Positions 10,474 through 18,564 of a DNA stretch of 32,100 nucleotides are shown here, in pieces (the stretch's first letter is position 1; the number at the start of each line of letters is the position of its first letter). The notes below the pieces were generated by a model. That model did not search any database, was not told where the DNA came from, and was given only the letters and a program-made list of their open reading frames with translations. Source of the DNA: Nitrospiraceae bacterium (GTDB lineage: Bacteria > Nitrospirota > Nitrospiria > Nitrospirales > Nitrospiraceae); the NCBI GenBank assembly GCA_900299245.1, contig OMJA01000093.1, positions 1-32,100 of the forward strand, written 5' to 3'. Both the position numbers and the translations under genes were made by a program.

Positions 10474-11304
10474 ATGTCGCTAGTCTCAACGAATGCACCG
10501 CCGGTCATTGAGGTAGCGCATGTCGCTACCCGTTTCGGGCAGGCGGTCGTGCACAGGGATGTCAGTTTGACGGTGTTGCGCGGGGAAGTCTTTGCGATTG
10601 CGGGCGGCAACGGCTGCGGGAAATCGACGCTGCTCCGTGAAATTGTCGGACTGCTGACCCCTTCTTCCGGATCGATCCGGATCTTCGGCCTGGACAGCCG
10701 CTCGCTGGAGGAATATGACGGCCGGCCGGTTCACCGGCGGTTCGGCGTGATGTTTCAGCACGGAGCGCTGTTCAGTTCGCTGACGCTGGCGGAAAACGTC
10801 GCGGTCCCCTTGCGTGAACACACGGCATTGAGTCCGCGCCTGATCCGTGACATTGTGGTCGCCAAGATCGCGATGGTGGGGCTGCCGCCGGACAGTGCGT
10901 CGAGATATCCCAACGAACTGAGCGGCGGGATGCGGCGGAGGGCCGCGCTGGCCCGGGCGATCGTCATGGATCCGGAACTGCTGTTTCTCGACGAACCGAC
11001 GGCCGGCCTGGATCCGATCATCGCGGCGGGATTCGACGACCTGGTGCTGTCTCTGAAAAGTCTTCTGGGGTTGACGGTGGTGATGGTGACGCACGATCTG
11101 GACTCATTGTGGCGGATCACCAGCCGGGTGGCGGTGTTGGGCAACGGGACGGTGTTGGGGGTGGGCACGATGCAGGAATTGTCGCAGTCCGAGGATCCTG
11201 TGATCCGAGAGTATTTCCATGGTCCGCGAGGGCGGGCGGCGACCGAGCAGGCCTCCTGGAACAGCCGCGGCGGAGCGGCATCGGCCGATCGTCCCGGAGC
11301 ATAA
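10474..11304 (+). CDS. ABC transporter ATP-binding protein (MlaF-like)
   Basis: Walker A GGNGCGKST, signature ELSGGMRRRAALARA, Walker B LLFLDEPTAGLDP. Confidence 0.92.
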   Translation: MSLVSTNAPPVIEVAHVATRFGQAVVHRDVSLTVLRGEVFAIAGGNGCGKSTLLREIVGLLTPSSGSIRIFGLDSRSLEEYDGRPVHRRFGVMFQHGALFSSLTLAENVAVPLREHTALSPRLIRDIVVAKIAMVGLPPDSASRYPNELSGGMRRRAALARAIVMDPELLFLDEPTAGLDPIIAAGFDDLVLSLKSLLGLTVVMVTHDLDSLWRITSRVAVLGNGTVLGVGTMQELSQSEDPVIREYFHGPRGRAATEQASWNSRGGAASADRPGA

Positions 11305-11315
11305 GGGAAGGACGT

Positions 11316-12278
11316 ATGGAACCGAAAGTGAACTATGTCGTGGTGGGCGCCTTTGTGCTGCTGCTCGGCGCAGCCCTGCTTATAGGCGTGCTCTGGCTGG
11401 GGAAAACGGACTATCGGGGCGTCTATGACCGGTATGAAGCCTCGATGCGGGAGTCGGTCGCGGGGCTGAGTGTGGATTCGACCGTCAAGTATCGCGGCGT
11501 GGACGTGGGGCGGGTGAAAGCGATCGCCTTGAATCAGAGCAATCCCGAAGAAGTGCTGCTGACGCTGGATATCGTGCGCGGCACGCCGATCAAGACCGAT
11601 ACGATCGCCGTTCTTGAAACCCAGGGTCTCACTGGGCTGGCCACCATCAACTTAACCGGGGGCAGCCGGGATGCGCCGCCGTTACAGGCGTTGCCGGGGC
11701 AGGAGTATCCGGTCATCAGAACGGGCCCGTCGCTGTTTTTCCGGCTCGACGAGGCGATCTCGCGGCTGTTGTCGGAAAAGGGGCTGACCAAGCTGCTCAC
11801 GGATATGGACACGGTGGCAAAAGGGGCTGCGGAGATCCTGGATGAAGAGAATCGCACGGCGTTGAAACGGACGATCAAGGATCTTGCCGATGTGGCGCAG
11901 ACGGTGGCGGCGCATAAGGCGCAGATGGAGCAGGGGTTGAACGGTGCCGCCCTGAGCGCCGACAATCTGGTGAAGGTCACCACTTCGCTCAATGAGCAGG
12001 TGCCAGTGTTGCTTACGCGCATCAATAAAAGCGCCGATGCCCTGCGGACGTTGACGGATGAGCTGGCGAAGACCAGCAAAGCTGTCGGCTCGGTCGTTAA
12101 TGACACCAGGCCGGAGTTGGAGCAGTTCTCCCGGCAGACGTTGCCGGAAACCGGCCTGCTGGTGACGGAACTCCGGCAGCTGGCCGGGACGTTGACTCGG
12201 GTGGCCCGGGATCTCGAACGTGAGCCGAATGCGCTGGTGTTCGGCCGTCCGCCTTCCCGGCGGGGGCCGGGGGAGTAG
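11316..12278 (+). CDS. MCE/MlaD-family substrate-binding protein
   Basis: N-terminal TM then MCE core (ESVAGLSVDSTVKYRGVDVGRVKAIAL; VLETQGLTGLATINLTGG) and helical tail. ATG 11316 with upstream aaggac RBS. Confidence 0.9.
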   Translation: MEPKVNYVVVGAFVLLLGAALLIGVLWLGKTDYRGVYDRYEASMRESVAGLSVDSTVKYRGVDVGRVKAIALNQSNPEEVLLTLDIVRGTPIKTDTIAVLETQGLTGLATINLTGGSRDAPPLQALPGQEYPVIRTGPSLFFRLDEAISRLLSEKGLTKLLTDMDTVAKGAAEILDEENRTALKRTIKDLADVAQTVAAHKAQMEQGLNGAALSADNLVKVTTSLNEQVPVLLTRINKSADALRTLTDELAKTSKAVGSVVNDTRPELEQFSRQTLPETGLLVTELRQLAGTLTRVARDLEREPNALVFGRPPSRRGPGE

Positions 12279-12286
12279 GGAGCGTA

Positions 12287-12922
12287 ATGATGAAGTGGGG
12301 AATCGCACGAACAGCGGCGGTGGTGATGCTGGCAACGGCGGGCGGATGCCTCTCGCCTCGCGGGGACGCACCGCCCATGCATACCTATCAGTTGAGCCTT
12401 GATACGGCGTCGGGAGAAGGGCGTCCGGCCGATGTCACCGGTTCCGTACTCCTGGTCGGCCAGCCGCAACCTCATCCGGGCTTTGAGTCGCCGCGGATGG
12501 TCTATCTCAAGCGGCCGTATGAGCTGGAGTTCTACGCGACGAATCAATGGACCGACTCGCCCGCACGTTTGTTCGCGCCGCTGTTGGTGCAGTCGTTGAG
12601 CCAGACCGGAACCTGGCGCGCCGTGGTTGCGTTGCCGGGGTCGGTGCGCGGCGATTACCGGCTGGATTCGTCGGGATTCATCGTGCAACAGGAATTTCTC
12701 CGGCAGCCGAGCCTGGTGCGGATGGCCCTCCGCGGCCAGTTAGTCGATCTGAAAGAGTCCCGGGTCGTCAGCACGAAACTGTTCGAGGTGGAGGAGCCGG
12801 CTCCGAGCGAGGATGCCTACGGGGGGGTGCTGGCGTCGAACCGGGCGGCGGCGGCGATGCTGGCGCAGATCACGTCGTGGCTCCAGAGTTGCGCGCGGCA
12901 TGCGCCGGAGTGCAACCGGTAA
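12287..12922 (+). CDS. ABC-type transport auxiliary lipoprotein (PqiC/YmbA-like)
   Basis: Lipobox TAGGC near N-terminus; 211 aa; position directly after MlaD; fold-typical TYQLSL...GSVLLVGQP... pattern. Confidence 0.75.
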   Translation: MMKWGIARTAAVVMLATAGGCLSPRGDAPPMHTYQLSLDTASGEGRPADVTGSVLLVGQPQPHPGFESPRMVYLKRPYELEFYATNQWTDSPARLFAPLLVQSLSQTGTWRAVVALPGSVRGDYRLDSSGFIVQQEFLRQPSLVRMALRGQLVDLKESRVVSTKLFEVEEPAPSEDAYGGVLASNRAAAAMLAQITSWLQSCARHAPECNR

Positions 12923-12961
12923 GCGAACAGTGCGGCCCGAGCAAAGGAAGGTAAGGAGATC

Positions 12962-13312
12962 ATGACGGTTTTCCGCAAACAGATGGCCGGAGCGGCGATG
13001 ATCGGCTGGTGGCTGGCAGCGGCCGTTTCGGGAGCGGCGGCGGGCGAGCCGGATCTTGCCAGGGGAAAACAGGTCTATGAGAAATATTGTCTGGCCTGCC
13101 ATGGCCCGCAGGGGCGGGGGGATGGCGCAACCCAATTCGATCCGCCGGTGGCCGACCTGACATCGAGTGATGTGCTGATGAAGCCGGACTCCCGGCTCCT
13201 CAAGAGCATCCATGACGGCCGGACGAACACGGCGATGGATGCGTGGAAAACAACGCTGTCGGATGAGGCGATTCGTGCCGTGCTGGCCTATATTCTGACG
13301 TTTCCCCGATGA
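12962..13312 (+). CDS. Small periplasmic c-type cytochrome (monoheme)
   Basis: Signal peptide, YCLACHGPQGRGDG heme motif, class I cytochrome c C-terminus (LSDEAIRAVLAYILTF). Confidence 0.9.
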   Translation: MTVFRKQMAGAAMIGWWLAAAVSGAAAGEPDLARGKQVYEKYCLACHGPQGRGDGATQFDPPVADLTSSDVLMKPDSRLLKSIHDGRTNTAMDAWKTTLSDEAIRAVLAYILTFPR

Positions 13313-13345
13313 GGACGGCATGATCGACGGCATGGCGGTTGTGTC

Positions 13346-13834
13346 ATGAGAGCCTCGTGGAAAACCGGGTTGAGTTTCGGATTGACGTCCGGGGTGATTA
13401 CCACACTGGGACTGATGGTAGGGTTGAATTCCGGGACGCATTCACGCCCTGTCGTGATCGGTGGAATTTTGACGATTGCCATCGCCGACGCGATGTCGGA
13501 TGCGCTCGGCATCCATGTGTCGGAAGAGTCGAAAAACAACAGTCCGGCTTTGCAGATCTGGGAAGCGACCGGGGCCACATTTCTGGCGAAATTCGTGATC
13601 GCGCTGACGTTTCTCGTTCCGGTGTTGCTGGTGCCGCTCGATCGCGCGATTCCCCTCAGCGTGCTCTGGGGCCTGCTCCTGCTGGCCGGGCTCAGTTTCT
13701 TCATCGCCAGGGCGCAGGCCATCGCGCCATGGAAAGTCATCGGCGAGCATCTTGTCATCGCGCTCTGTGTGGTCGCCCTGACGCATGCGGTCGGGGATTG
13801 GGTTGCGTCGTATGTGGCGGACGGGGGGCCGTGA
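13346..13834 (+). CDS. Integral membrane protein, VIT1/CCC1-like
   Basis: 162 aa with several hydrophobic helices; GLTSGVITTLGLMVGL opening resembles the VIT/CCC1 family. Confidence 0.5.
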   Translation: MRASWKTGLSFGLTSGVITTLGLMVGLNSGTHSRPVVIGGILTIAIADAMSDALGIHVSEESKNNSPALQIWEATGATFLAKFVIALTFLVPVLLVPLDRAIPLSVLWGLLLLAGLSFFIARAQAIAPWKVIGEHLVIALCVVALTHAVGDWVASYVADGGP

Positions 13835-14376
13835 TGGGAACAGCCGATGAAATTGCGTGCGATTCCACCTATGAGCATCTGCTGATGCTCTGGACTTCCG
13901 GTGTGCGCGATTACCATACGATGCTCTCCGACTATCTGACGGCCCACTCCATTTTCGTGGCGGTGATCGGTTTGATCGTGTCTCGGGAAGCACTCCCGCT
14001 CTCGTTCACGGTTCTGATCGTCCTGCTGTGCGCATTCGGCGTGCTCATGTGCCTGCAGATGGCGATCGTGCTGGGACGGTTGTCGGGTCAGAATGCCTTA
14101 TGGGAGTGGCGGTTGAGGAGCGTCGAGCAGGCGCCGGACTGGCAGAAGCCGAAACTGATCACGAGCCTGTATCAGCTCCATGAGACCAGGCAGTCGCTCG
14201 AGGATCCGCGGAACGTGCCGCCGGTCTTTCTGCCGAATTGGGCGTTTCGGCAGCACCGCCAGTGGTGGGCGCATCGCGCCGTCAGCTTCCCCTGGTTTTT
14301 CGGATCGGTGTACGGAGTCTTCTTTGTCTGGGCGGCGACACAGGTGATCCGGCTGATTGCAGGCGGTTCGCCATAA
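13834..14376 (+). CDS. RipA-like small integral membrane protein
   Basis: 180 aa from ATG 13834 (overlaps preceding TGA); paired hydrophobic helices, a conserved-looking central segment with WEWRLRSVE, and a C-terminal TM. Family assignment is from recollection of domain pattern. Confidence 0.45.
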   Translation: MGTADEIACDSTYEHLLMLWTSGVRDYHTMLSDYLTAHSIFVAVIGLIVSREALPLSFTVLIVLLCAFGVLMCLQMAIVLGRLSGQNALWEWRLRSVEQAPDWQKPKLITSLYQLHETRQSLEDPRNVPPVFLPNWAFRQHRQWWAHRAVSFPWFFGSVYGVFFVWAATQVIRLIAGGSP

Positions 14377-14398
14377 TGGAAGAGCTGAGGGAGGACCT

Positions 14399-14848
14399 AT
14401 GTGGAAACTCCGGGTAATTGGCGTGATGTTCGCGGCGGTGTTGTCGTCCCTGCATGTCCTGCCGGGAGACAGCATCGGTCAGCAACTTCCGTCTGATCCG
14501 CACCATCGTGTCGTGATGCATCTGAACTCCGGCGACGAGAAGGTCCAGCGGGGGGCGTTGAACAATATCCGCCATCTCTATCAGGAAGTGGGCCGCGAGC
14601 ATCTTCAAGTGGAGTTGGTCGTGCACGGAGCGGGGCTGGCCCTGCTCATCAAGGGCACGACCGGGTTCGGTTCCGAGTTGGCGCAATTGAAAAACGAGTA
14701 CGGCGTACAGGTCACGGCTTGTTCCAACACCATGAAAGCCATGAACGTGACACGCGAGCAGCTGCTCGACGAGGTCGGCGATACGGTTCCGGCGATGGTG
14801 CGGTTGATGGAGCGGCAGGAACAGGGGTGGGCCTATATCAAGCCGTGA
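14399..14848 (+). CDS. Exported DsrE-like (DsrE/DsrF superfamily) protein
   Basis: N-terminal signal/TM (MWKLRVIGVMFAAVLSSLHVLPG); DsrE pattern (RVVMHLNSGDEKVQRGALNNIRHLYQEVG, LVVHGAGLALLIKG) and a single Cys at YGVQVTACSNTM. Confidence 0.8.
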   Translation: MWKLRVIGVMFAAVLSSLHVLPGDSIGQQLPSDPHHRVVMHLNSGDEKVQRGALNNIRHLYQEVGREHLQVELVVHGAGLALLIKGTTGFGSELAQLKNEYGVQVTACSNTMKAMNVTREQLLDEVGDTVPAMVRLMERQEQGWAYIKP

Positions 14849-14903
14849 ACCGTGCAGCATAACAGGTGGAATGCAGAGGCTCACATCAGGAGGAGAGACG
14901 ACG

Positions 14904-15338
14904 ATGGAATCGAAACCGAAAGTCTATCTGTACCACACGGCCGTGCGATGGACGGAGGAGCGCAAAGGGGTGATCTCCTGCGCGGGCAAACCCGATGTCG
15001 AGGTGGCGACGCCGCCGGAGTTCAAAGGGCATGACGGGATCTGGTCGCCGGAGGATCTCTTTGTGGCGTCGGCCAATATCTGTTTGATGACGACGTTTCT
15101 CGCCGTCGCCGGGCGGGCCGGCTTGGCGTTTACATCGTACGAAAGTTCGGCCGAGGGACGGCTTGAACTGGTGGAGGGAAAATTTCAATTTACCGAGATC
15201 ACGTTGAAGCCGGTGATTACGCTCCCTGCCGGCGGGGACGCGGCCAAGGCCAAGGAACTGATCGAGAAGGCCGAAGCGAACTGCCTGATTTCCAATTCGA
15301 TGAAGGCACATGTGACGCTAGTTCCAACCATCCGATAG
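14904..15338 (+). CDS. OsmC-family protein
   Basis: PPEFKGHDGIWSPEDLFVASANICLMTTFLAVA and AEANCLISNSMKAHV carry the two characteristic Cys positions. Confidence 0.85.
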   Translation: MESKPKVYLYHTAVRWTEERKGVISCAGKPDVEVATPPEFKGHDGIWSPEDLFVASANICLMTTFLAVAGRAGLAFTSYESSAEGRLELVEGKFQFTEITLKPVITLPAGGDAAKAKELIEKAEANCLISNSMKAHVTLVPTIR

Positions 15339-15349
15339 AAATTCCTGTG

Positions 15350-15380
15350 GGGCATTCTGGGACCATCACTTAGAATGCCC
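15350..15380. repeat. Perfect 9-bp inverted repeat gggcattct-N13-agaatgccc after the OsmC stop
   Basis: Read directly. Lies 11 nt after the stop, with no T-tract, so terminator or operator role is undecided. Confidence 0.6.
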
Positions 15381-15488
15381 TGGGGAGTTCCTCTCCAATC
15401 AACGCCGTACAGCAGAGCCTTGTGTGTCTGTAAACCTCTAAGCCGCTGAAAACAGAGTTGAATGTTGGTTTTGTAATTGGGCCTTGCA

Positions 15489-15504
15489 TGGCACATCGCT
15501 GGCA
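15489..15504 (+). promoter_or_regulatory. Candidate sigma-54 (-24/-12) promoter
   Basis: TGGCACATCGCTGGCA: GG-N10-GC spacing, close to consensus TGGCACG-N4-TTGCA, 30 nt upstream of the ATG at 15535 in a ~200 bp intergenic region. Confidence 0.5.
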
Positions 15505-15534
15505 ATACTGACTTTGCAGAAAGAAGAGGTGTGT

Positions 15535-15903
15535 ATGCGTGTGATCGGAATCGTGGTCAGTATTCTGATCGGACTGATCTCTGTCGGTTTCGGGGGCGGC
15601 GGGCTCAAAGATCTGCCGGCTGCGTCGGGGAAGCAAGCTGATGCGGTGACCGGCCGGGAAATTTATTCCAATACCTGCATTCGCTGCCACGGGATCGACG
15701 GCAAGGGAGCCCTGGGATTGCAACTCGTGCCGAAGCCTGCCGATTTGACGTCGCCTGGGATCCAGGGCCGGTTGGATGCGAGTCTCTTTAAACGGATTCA
15801 CGACGGAAAGCCCAATACTGCGATGGGGGCGTGGAGCGCGGCGTTGTCCGACGACGAAATCTGGGACGTCTTGGCCTATGTCCGGACATTCCGGCAGGAG
15901 TAA
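15535..15903 (+). CDS. Small periplasmic c-type cytochrome (monoheme)
   Basis: Signal peptide; NTCIRCHGIDGKGALG; clearly paralogous to the cytochrome at 12962 (PADLTS...L.K.IHDG..NTAM.AW...LSD..I..VLAY..TF). Confidence 0.9.
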   Translation: MRVIGIVVSILIGLISVGFGGGGLKDLPAASGKQADAVTGREIYSNTCIRCHGIDGKGALGLQLVPKPADLTSPGIQGRLDASLFKRIHDGKPNTAMGAWSAALSDDEIWDVLAYVRTFRQE

Positions 15904-15998
15904 TCGATTTGAAAAACGGACGAATCCCTTTCAGATTCCCTGTCTCTCAATAATTGAGACTGTGAGTCAGCTTACCTCTCAGACAAGGAGGTGCCATT

Positions 15999-16217
15999 GT
16001 GATCTGTAATGTCGGAGGAATAGAGCGGCCTGTTCGTATCGTCGTTGGCATCGGGGCGCTGGGCATCGGGGCTTTTGGCGGATTGCCGCCGGTGGGTACC
16101 GGGATAGCCCTGTTGGTCGGGACAATTGCTCTGGTCACAGGTGCGATCGGATATTGTCCCCTGTGGACAGTGTTCGGGATCAATACCTGTCCGGTCGCTC
16201 CAGGCAAGAAGGGATAG
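15999..16217 (+). CDS. Small membrane protein, DUF2892 / YgaP-like TM domain
   Basis: GTG start behind aaggaggtg RBS; NVGGIERPVRIVVGIGALG...GYCPLWTVFGINTCP is typical DUF2892. Confidence 0.85.
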   Translation: MICNVGGIERPVRIVVGIGALGIGAFGGLPPVGTGIALLVGTIALVTGAIGYCPLWTVFGINTCPVAPGKKG

Positions 16218-16227
16218 GGAGTAATCG

Positions 16228-17082
16228 ATGCGTTCACGTGTGGTGAGTAGCCTGCTTGTGGCGGGTGTCTTGGCTGGATGGGCTGGATGTACTCCGACAC
16301 CGAAAGTCGATCCGCCGCTTCACGCCGGGGAGAGGAAAGCGGGCTTAACCGCTGCCGACGTGTTGTTTGCACCGCCGTATCCGGAGCAAATACCGGGCGA
16401 CCAGCGGGGTGAGCAAATCCGCCTGGGGTACAAGATCGTGGTCGATACGCAGGAGTATGGCAGGCCCTATGCGGGCAACCGGTTGAATTGTACGAACTGT
16501 CACCTTGATGCCGGAATGAATCCGAATACCGCTTCCTTTGTCGGCATCAGCCGGTTGTATCCGGAATATCGGGCGCGGGCTGATCGGAAGATGACGTTGG
16601 CGGATCGCATCAACGAATGTTTCGAACGCAGCATGAACGGCAAGGCGGCTCCACCCGATAGTTCGAAGTTGCAAGCCGTCGTCGCCTACATCGATTGGCT
16701 CTCGGAAAATGTGCCGCCGGGCAGCGCCGTTCCGTGGCGCGGTATTCCGCGGGTCGCTTCCAGCCGCACTCCGGATCCTGTAAACGGAAAAAAGATCTTT
16801 GCCGCGAAATGCGTGTTTTGCCATGGCGCGGACGGGCAGGGGACGATGGCCGCCCCGCCGCTCTGGGGACCGCACTCGTACAACATTGCAGCAGGGATGG
16901 CTCGCGTGAGCGTCGCGGCGTCGTTCATCAAATCCAACATGCCGAGGGGTTGGGGGTGGACCTTGACCGACGATGAGGCCTATGACGTGGCGACCTATAT
17001 GAACAGCCAGCCGCGTCCGGACTTTCCCGGCAAAGAGCAGGATTGGCCGAAGGGCGGCAAACCGGCGGATACACCCTACTAG
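16228..17082 (+). CDS. Diheme c-type cytochrome, thiosulfate dehydrogenase (TsdA)-like
   Basis: Lipobox WAGC; two heme motifs NCTNCHLDAG and CVFCHGADGQG; TsdA-like LGYKIVVDTQEYGRPYAGNRLNCTNCHLDAGMNPN...RINECFERSMNGK. Confidence 0.82.
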   Translation: MRSRVVSSLLVAGVLAGWAGCTPTPKVDPPLHAGERKAGLTAADVLFAPPYPEQIPGDQRGEQIRLGYKIVVDTQEYGRPYAGNRLNCTNCHLDAGMNPNTASFVGISRLYPEYRARADRKMTLADRINECFERSMNGKAAPPDSSKLQAVVAYIDWLSENVPPGSAVPWRGIPRVASSRTPDPVNGKKIFAAKCVFCHGADGQGTMAAPPLWGPHSYNIAAGMARVSVAASFIKSNMPRGWGWTLTDDEAYDVATYMNSQPRPDFPGKEQDWPKGGKPADTPY

Positions 17083-17091
17083 GAGCGCCTG

Positions 17092-17627
17092 ATGGCCTCG
17101 CACTCTCCGGTCGAACCAGTGCTTCCCTGGTGGGCCGGTGGTCTCGGAATCGGTCTGGTGCTGATCGTGGCTGTCGGGTTGGTGCAACCGATCGGAGTAT
17201 CCACCCAATATGTCGCATTAGACGGCGTGCTGCTGTATCGCGTCCTTCCCGAGGTGGCCGCGCAGACACCCTATCTGCAGGAAACAACCGGAGAATGGAC
17301 CCTGGCCACCTACGAAATTTGTTTGTGGCGGGAATCCCGCTCGGGGCCTTTCTCTCAGCCCTGGCGACCGGTCGATTTACGACCAGGCTCGTGCCGGACG
17401 AATGGAATCGCCGTTTCGGATCAGGACCAGGCCTGCGGCTGGTGTGGGCATTCATCGGCGGTTTCCTTCTGCTCTTCGGAGCCCGATTTGGGGGCGGATG
17501 CACATCCGGCCATATGATCAGCGGGGTTTCGCAGTTGGCGGTGAGTTCGATCGTATTTTCCGTGACGCTCTTTGCCAGCGCCATCGTCACGGCGCGGTGG
17601 CTCTACTCGAACGGGAGACGCGGATGA
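17092..17627 (+). pseudogene. YeeE/YedE-family transporter half, apparent -1 frameshift near 17315-17320
   Basis: N-terminal part (WWAGGLGIGLVLIVAVGLVQP...WTLATYE) is in frame 17092; C-terminal part (NLFVAGIPLGAFLSALATGRF...FIGGFLLLFGARFGGGCTSGHMISG) continues one frame back to stop 17627. Confidence 0.8.
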
Positions 17628-18154
17628 AGCTGTTGTTGGGATTAGTGTTGGGTGCGGCGTTCGGCGCCATGCTTCAGCTGTCCGGCGCATCCAGCCACAC
17701 GAAGATCACCAATACGCTCCGGTTGAAAGATCTGACGGTCATGAAGGTGATTCTGACGGCGATCGGCGTCGGATTGATCGGCGTGCATATGTTGGATGCG
17801 GCCGGCTGGGCTCATATGAAAGTCAAAGACCTCTATCTGCCCGGCATGGCGTTGGCCGGAGGAATCTTCGGAGTAGGCTTTGCGGTGACCGGCTATTGTC
17901 CCGGCACGGCCCTGGCTGCCGCAGCCGAAGGGAAACCGGATGCGTGGGCCACGGTCCTCGGCGGGCTCGTCGGTGCGCTCGTCTTTGCATTCATGTTTCC
18001 CGAGCTCGAGGGATATTTGCTTTCGATGGGTCAGTTCGGTCCGGTCACGGTACAGGGCTTTCTGGGCATGCAAGGAATCTGGCTCGCCGCGCCGCTGGCT
18101 GCGGGCTGTCTGTATCTTGCATGGCGGTTGCCCGGAGCGGGAGGGACACGATGA
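17624..18154 (+). CDS. YeeE/YedE-family transporter, second half-size subunit
   Basis: ATGA overlap with upstream stop; multiple TM; GGIFGVGFAVTGYCPGTALAAAAEGK YeeE motif with Cys. Confidence 0.85.
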   Translation: MKLLLGLVLGAAFGAMLQLSGASSHTKITNTLRLKDLTVMKVILTAIGVGLIGVHMLDAAGWAHMKVKDLYLPGMALAGGIFGVGFAVTGYCPGTALAAAAEGKPDAWATVLGGLVGALVFAFMFPELEGYLLSMGQFGPVTVQGFLGMQGIWLAAPLAAGCLYLAWRLPGAGGTR

Positions 18155-18564
18155 CACTGACGGTCTCCTACCATGGCGGCATGCGGCACGATATCGTGAG
18201 TGGGAAGCATCGCATTATTACAGACCAGCCGGCCGAAGACGGCGGGCAGGATGCGGGGATGAGTCCGGTTGAATTGTTCGTCGGCTCGGTCGCCAGTTGC
18301 GTCGGATACTTTGTCGGGCAGTTCTGCGCCCGGCATCATATTTCACGCGAAGGCCTTGCGGTCGATGCCGAATGGGAAATGGCCGAAGGCCCTCATCGCG
18401 TGGGGAAGATTGCTCTGGCAATCAGGCTGCCGCACCGGCTCACGCCGGAGATGAAGGAGCGGTTGTTGAAAGTTGCGCACGGGTGCACGGTGCACCAGTC
18501 TCTCTCGGGCTCGCCGGCGGTCAGTATCCAGCTCAATCCTCATACCACGGGAGCGCACCCATGA
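18151..18564 (+). CDS. OsmC-family protein
   Basis: MSPVELFVGSVASCVGYFVGQF and LLKVAHGCTVHQSL carry the two conserved Cys; ATG 18151 overlaps yeeE stop (ATGA). Track start 17572 is an artefact. Confidence 0.87.
   Translation: MTLTVSYHGGMRHDIVSGKHRIITDQPAEDGGQDAGMSPVELFVGSVASCVGYFVGQFCARHHISREGLAVDAEWEMAEGPHRVGKIALAIRLPHRLTPEMKERLLKVAHGCTVHQSLSGSPAVSIQLNPHTTGAHP

Noticed and set aside
15945-15959. tctcaat-a-attgaga short palindrome upstream of DUF2892
   Set aside because: Only 7-bp arms in an AT-rich patch; could be chance, no T-tract or second copy seen.
17315-17320. AAATTTG as a programmed -1 frameshift site
   Set aside because: Zero-frame codons are GAA ATT TGT, so the heptamer phase (X XXY YYZ) does not fit, and no obvious downstream stimulatory structure was identified by eye.
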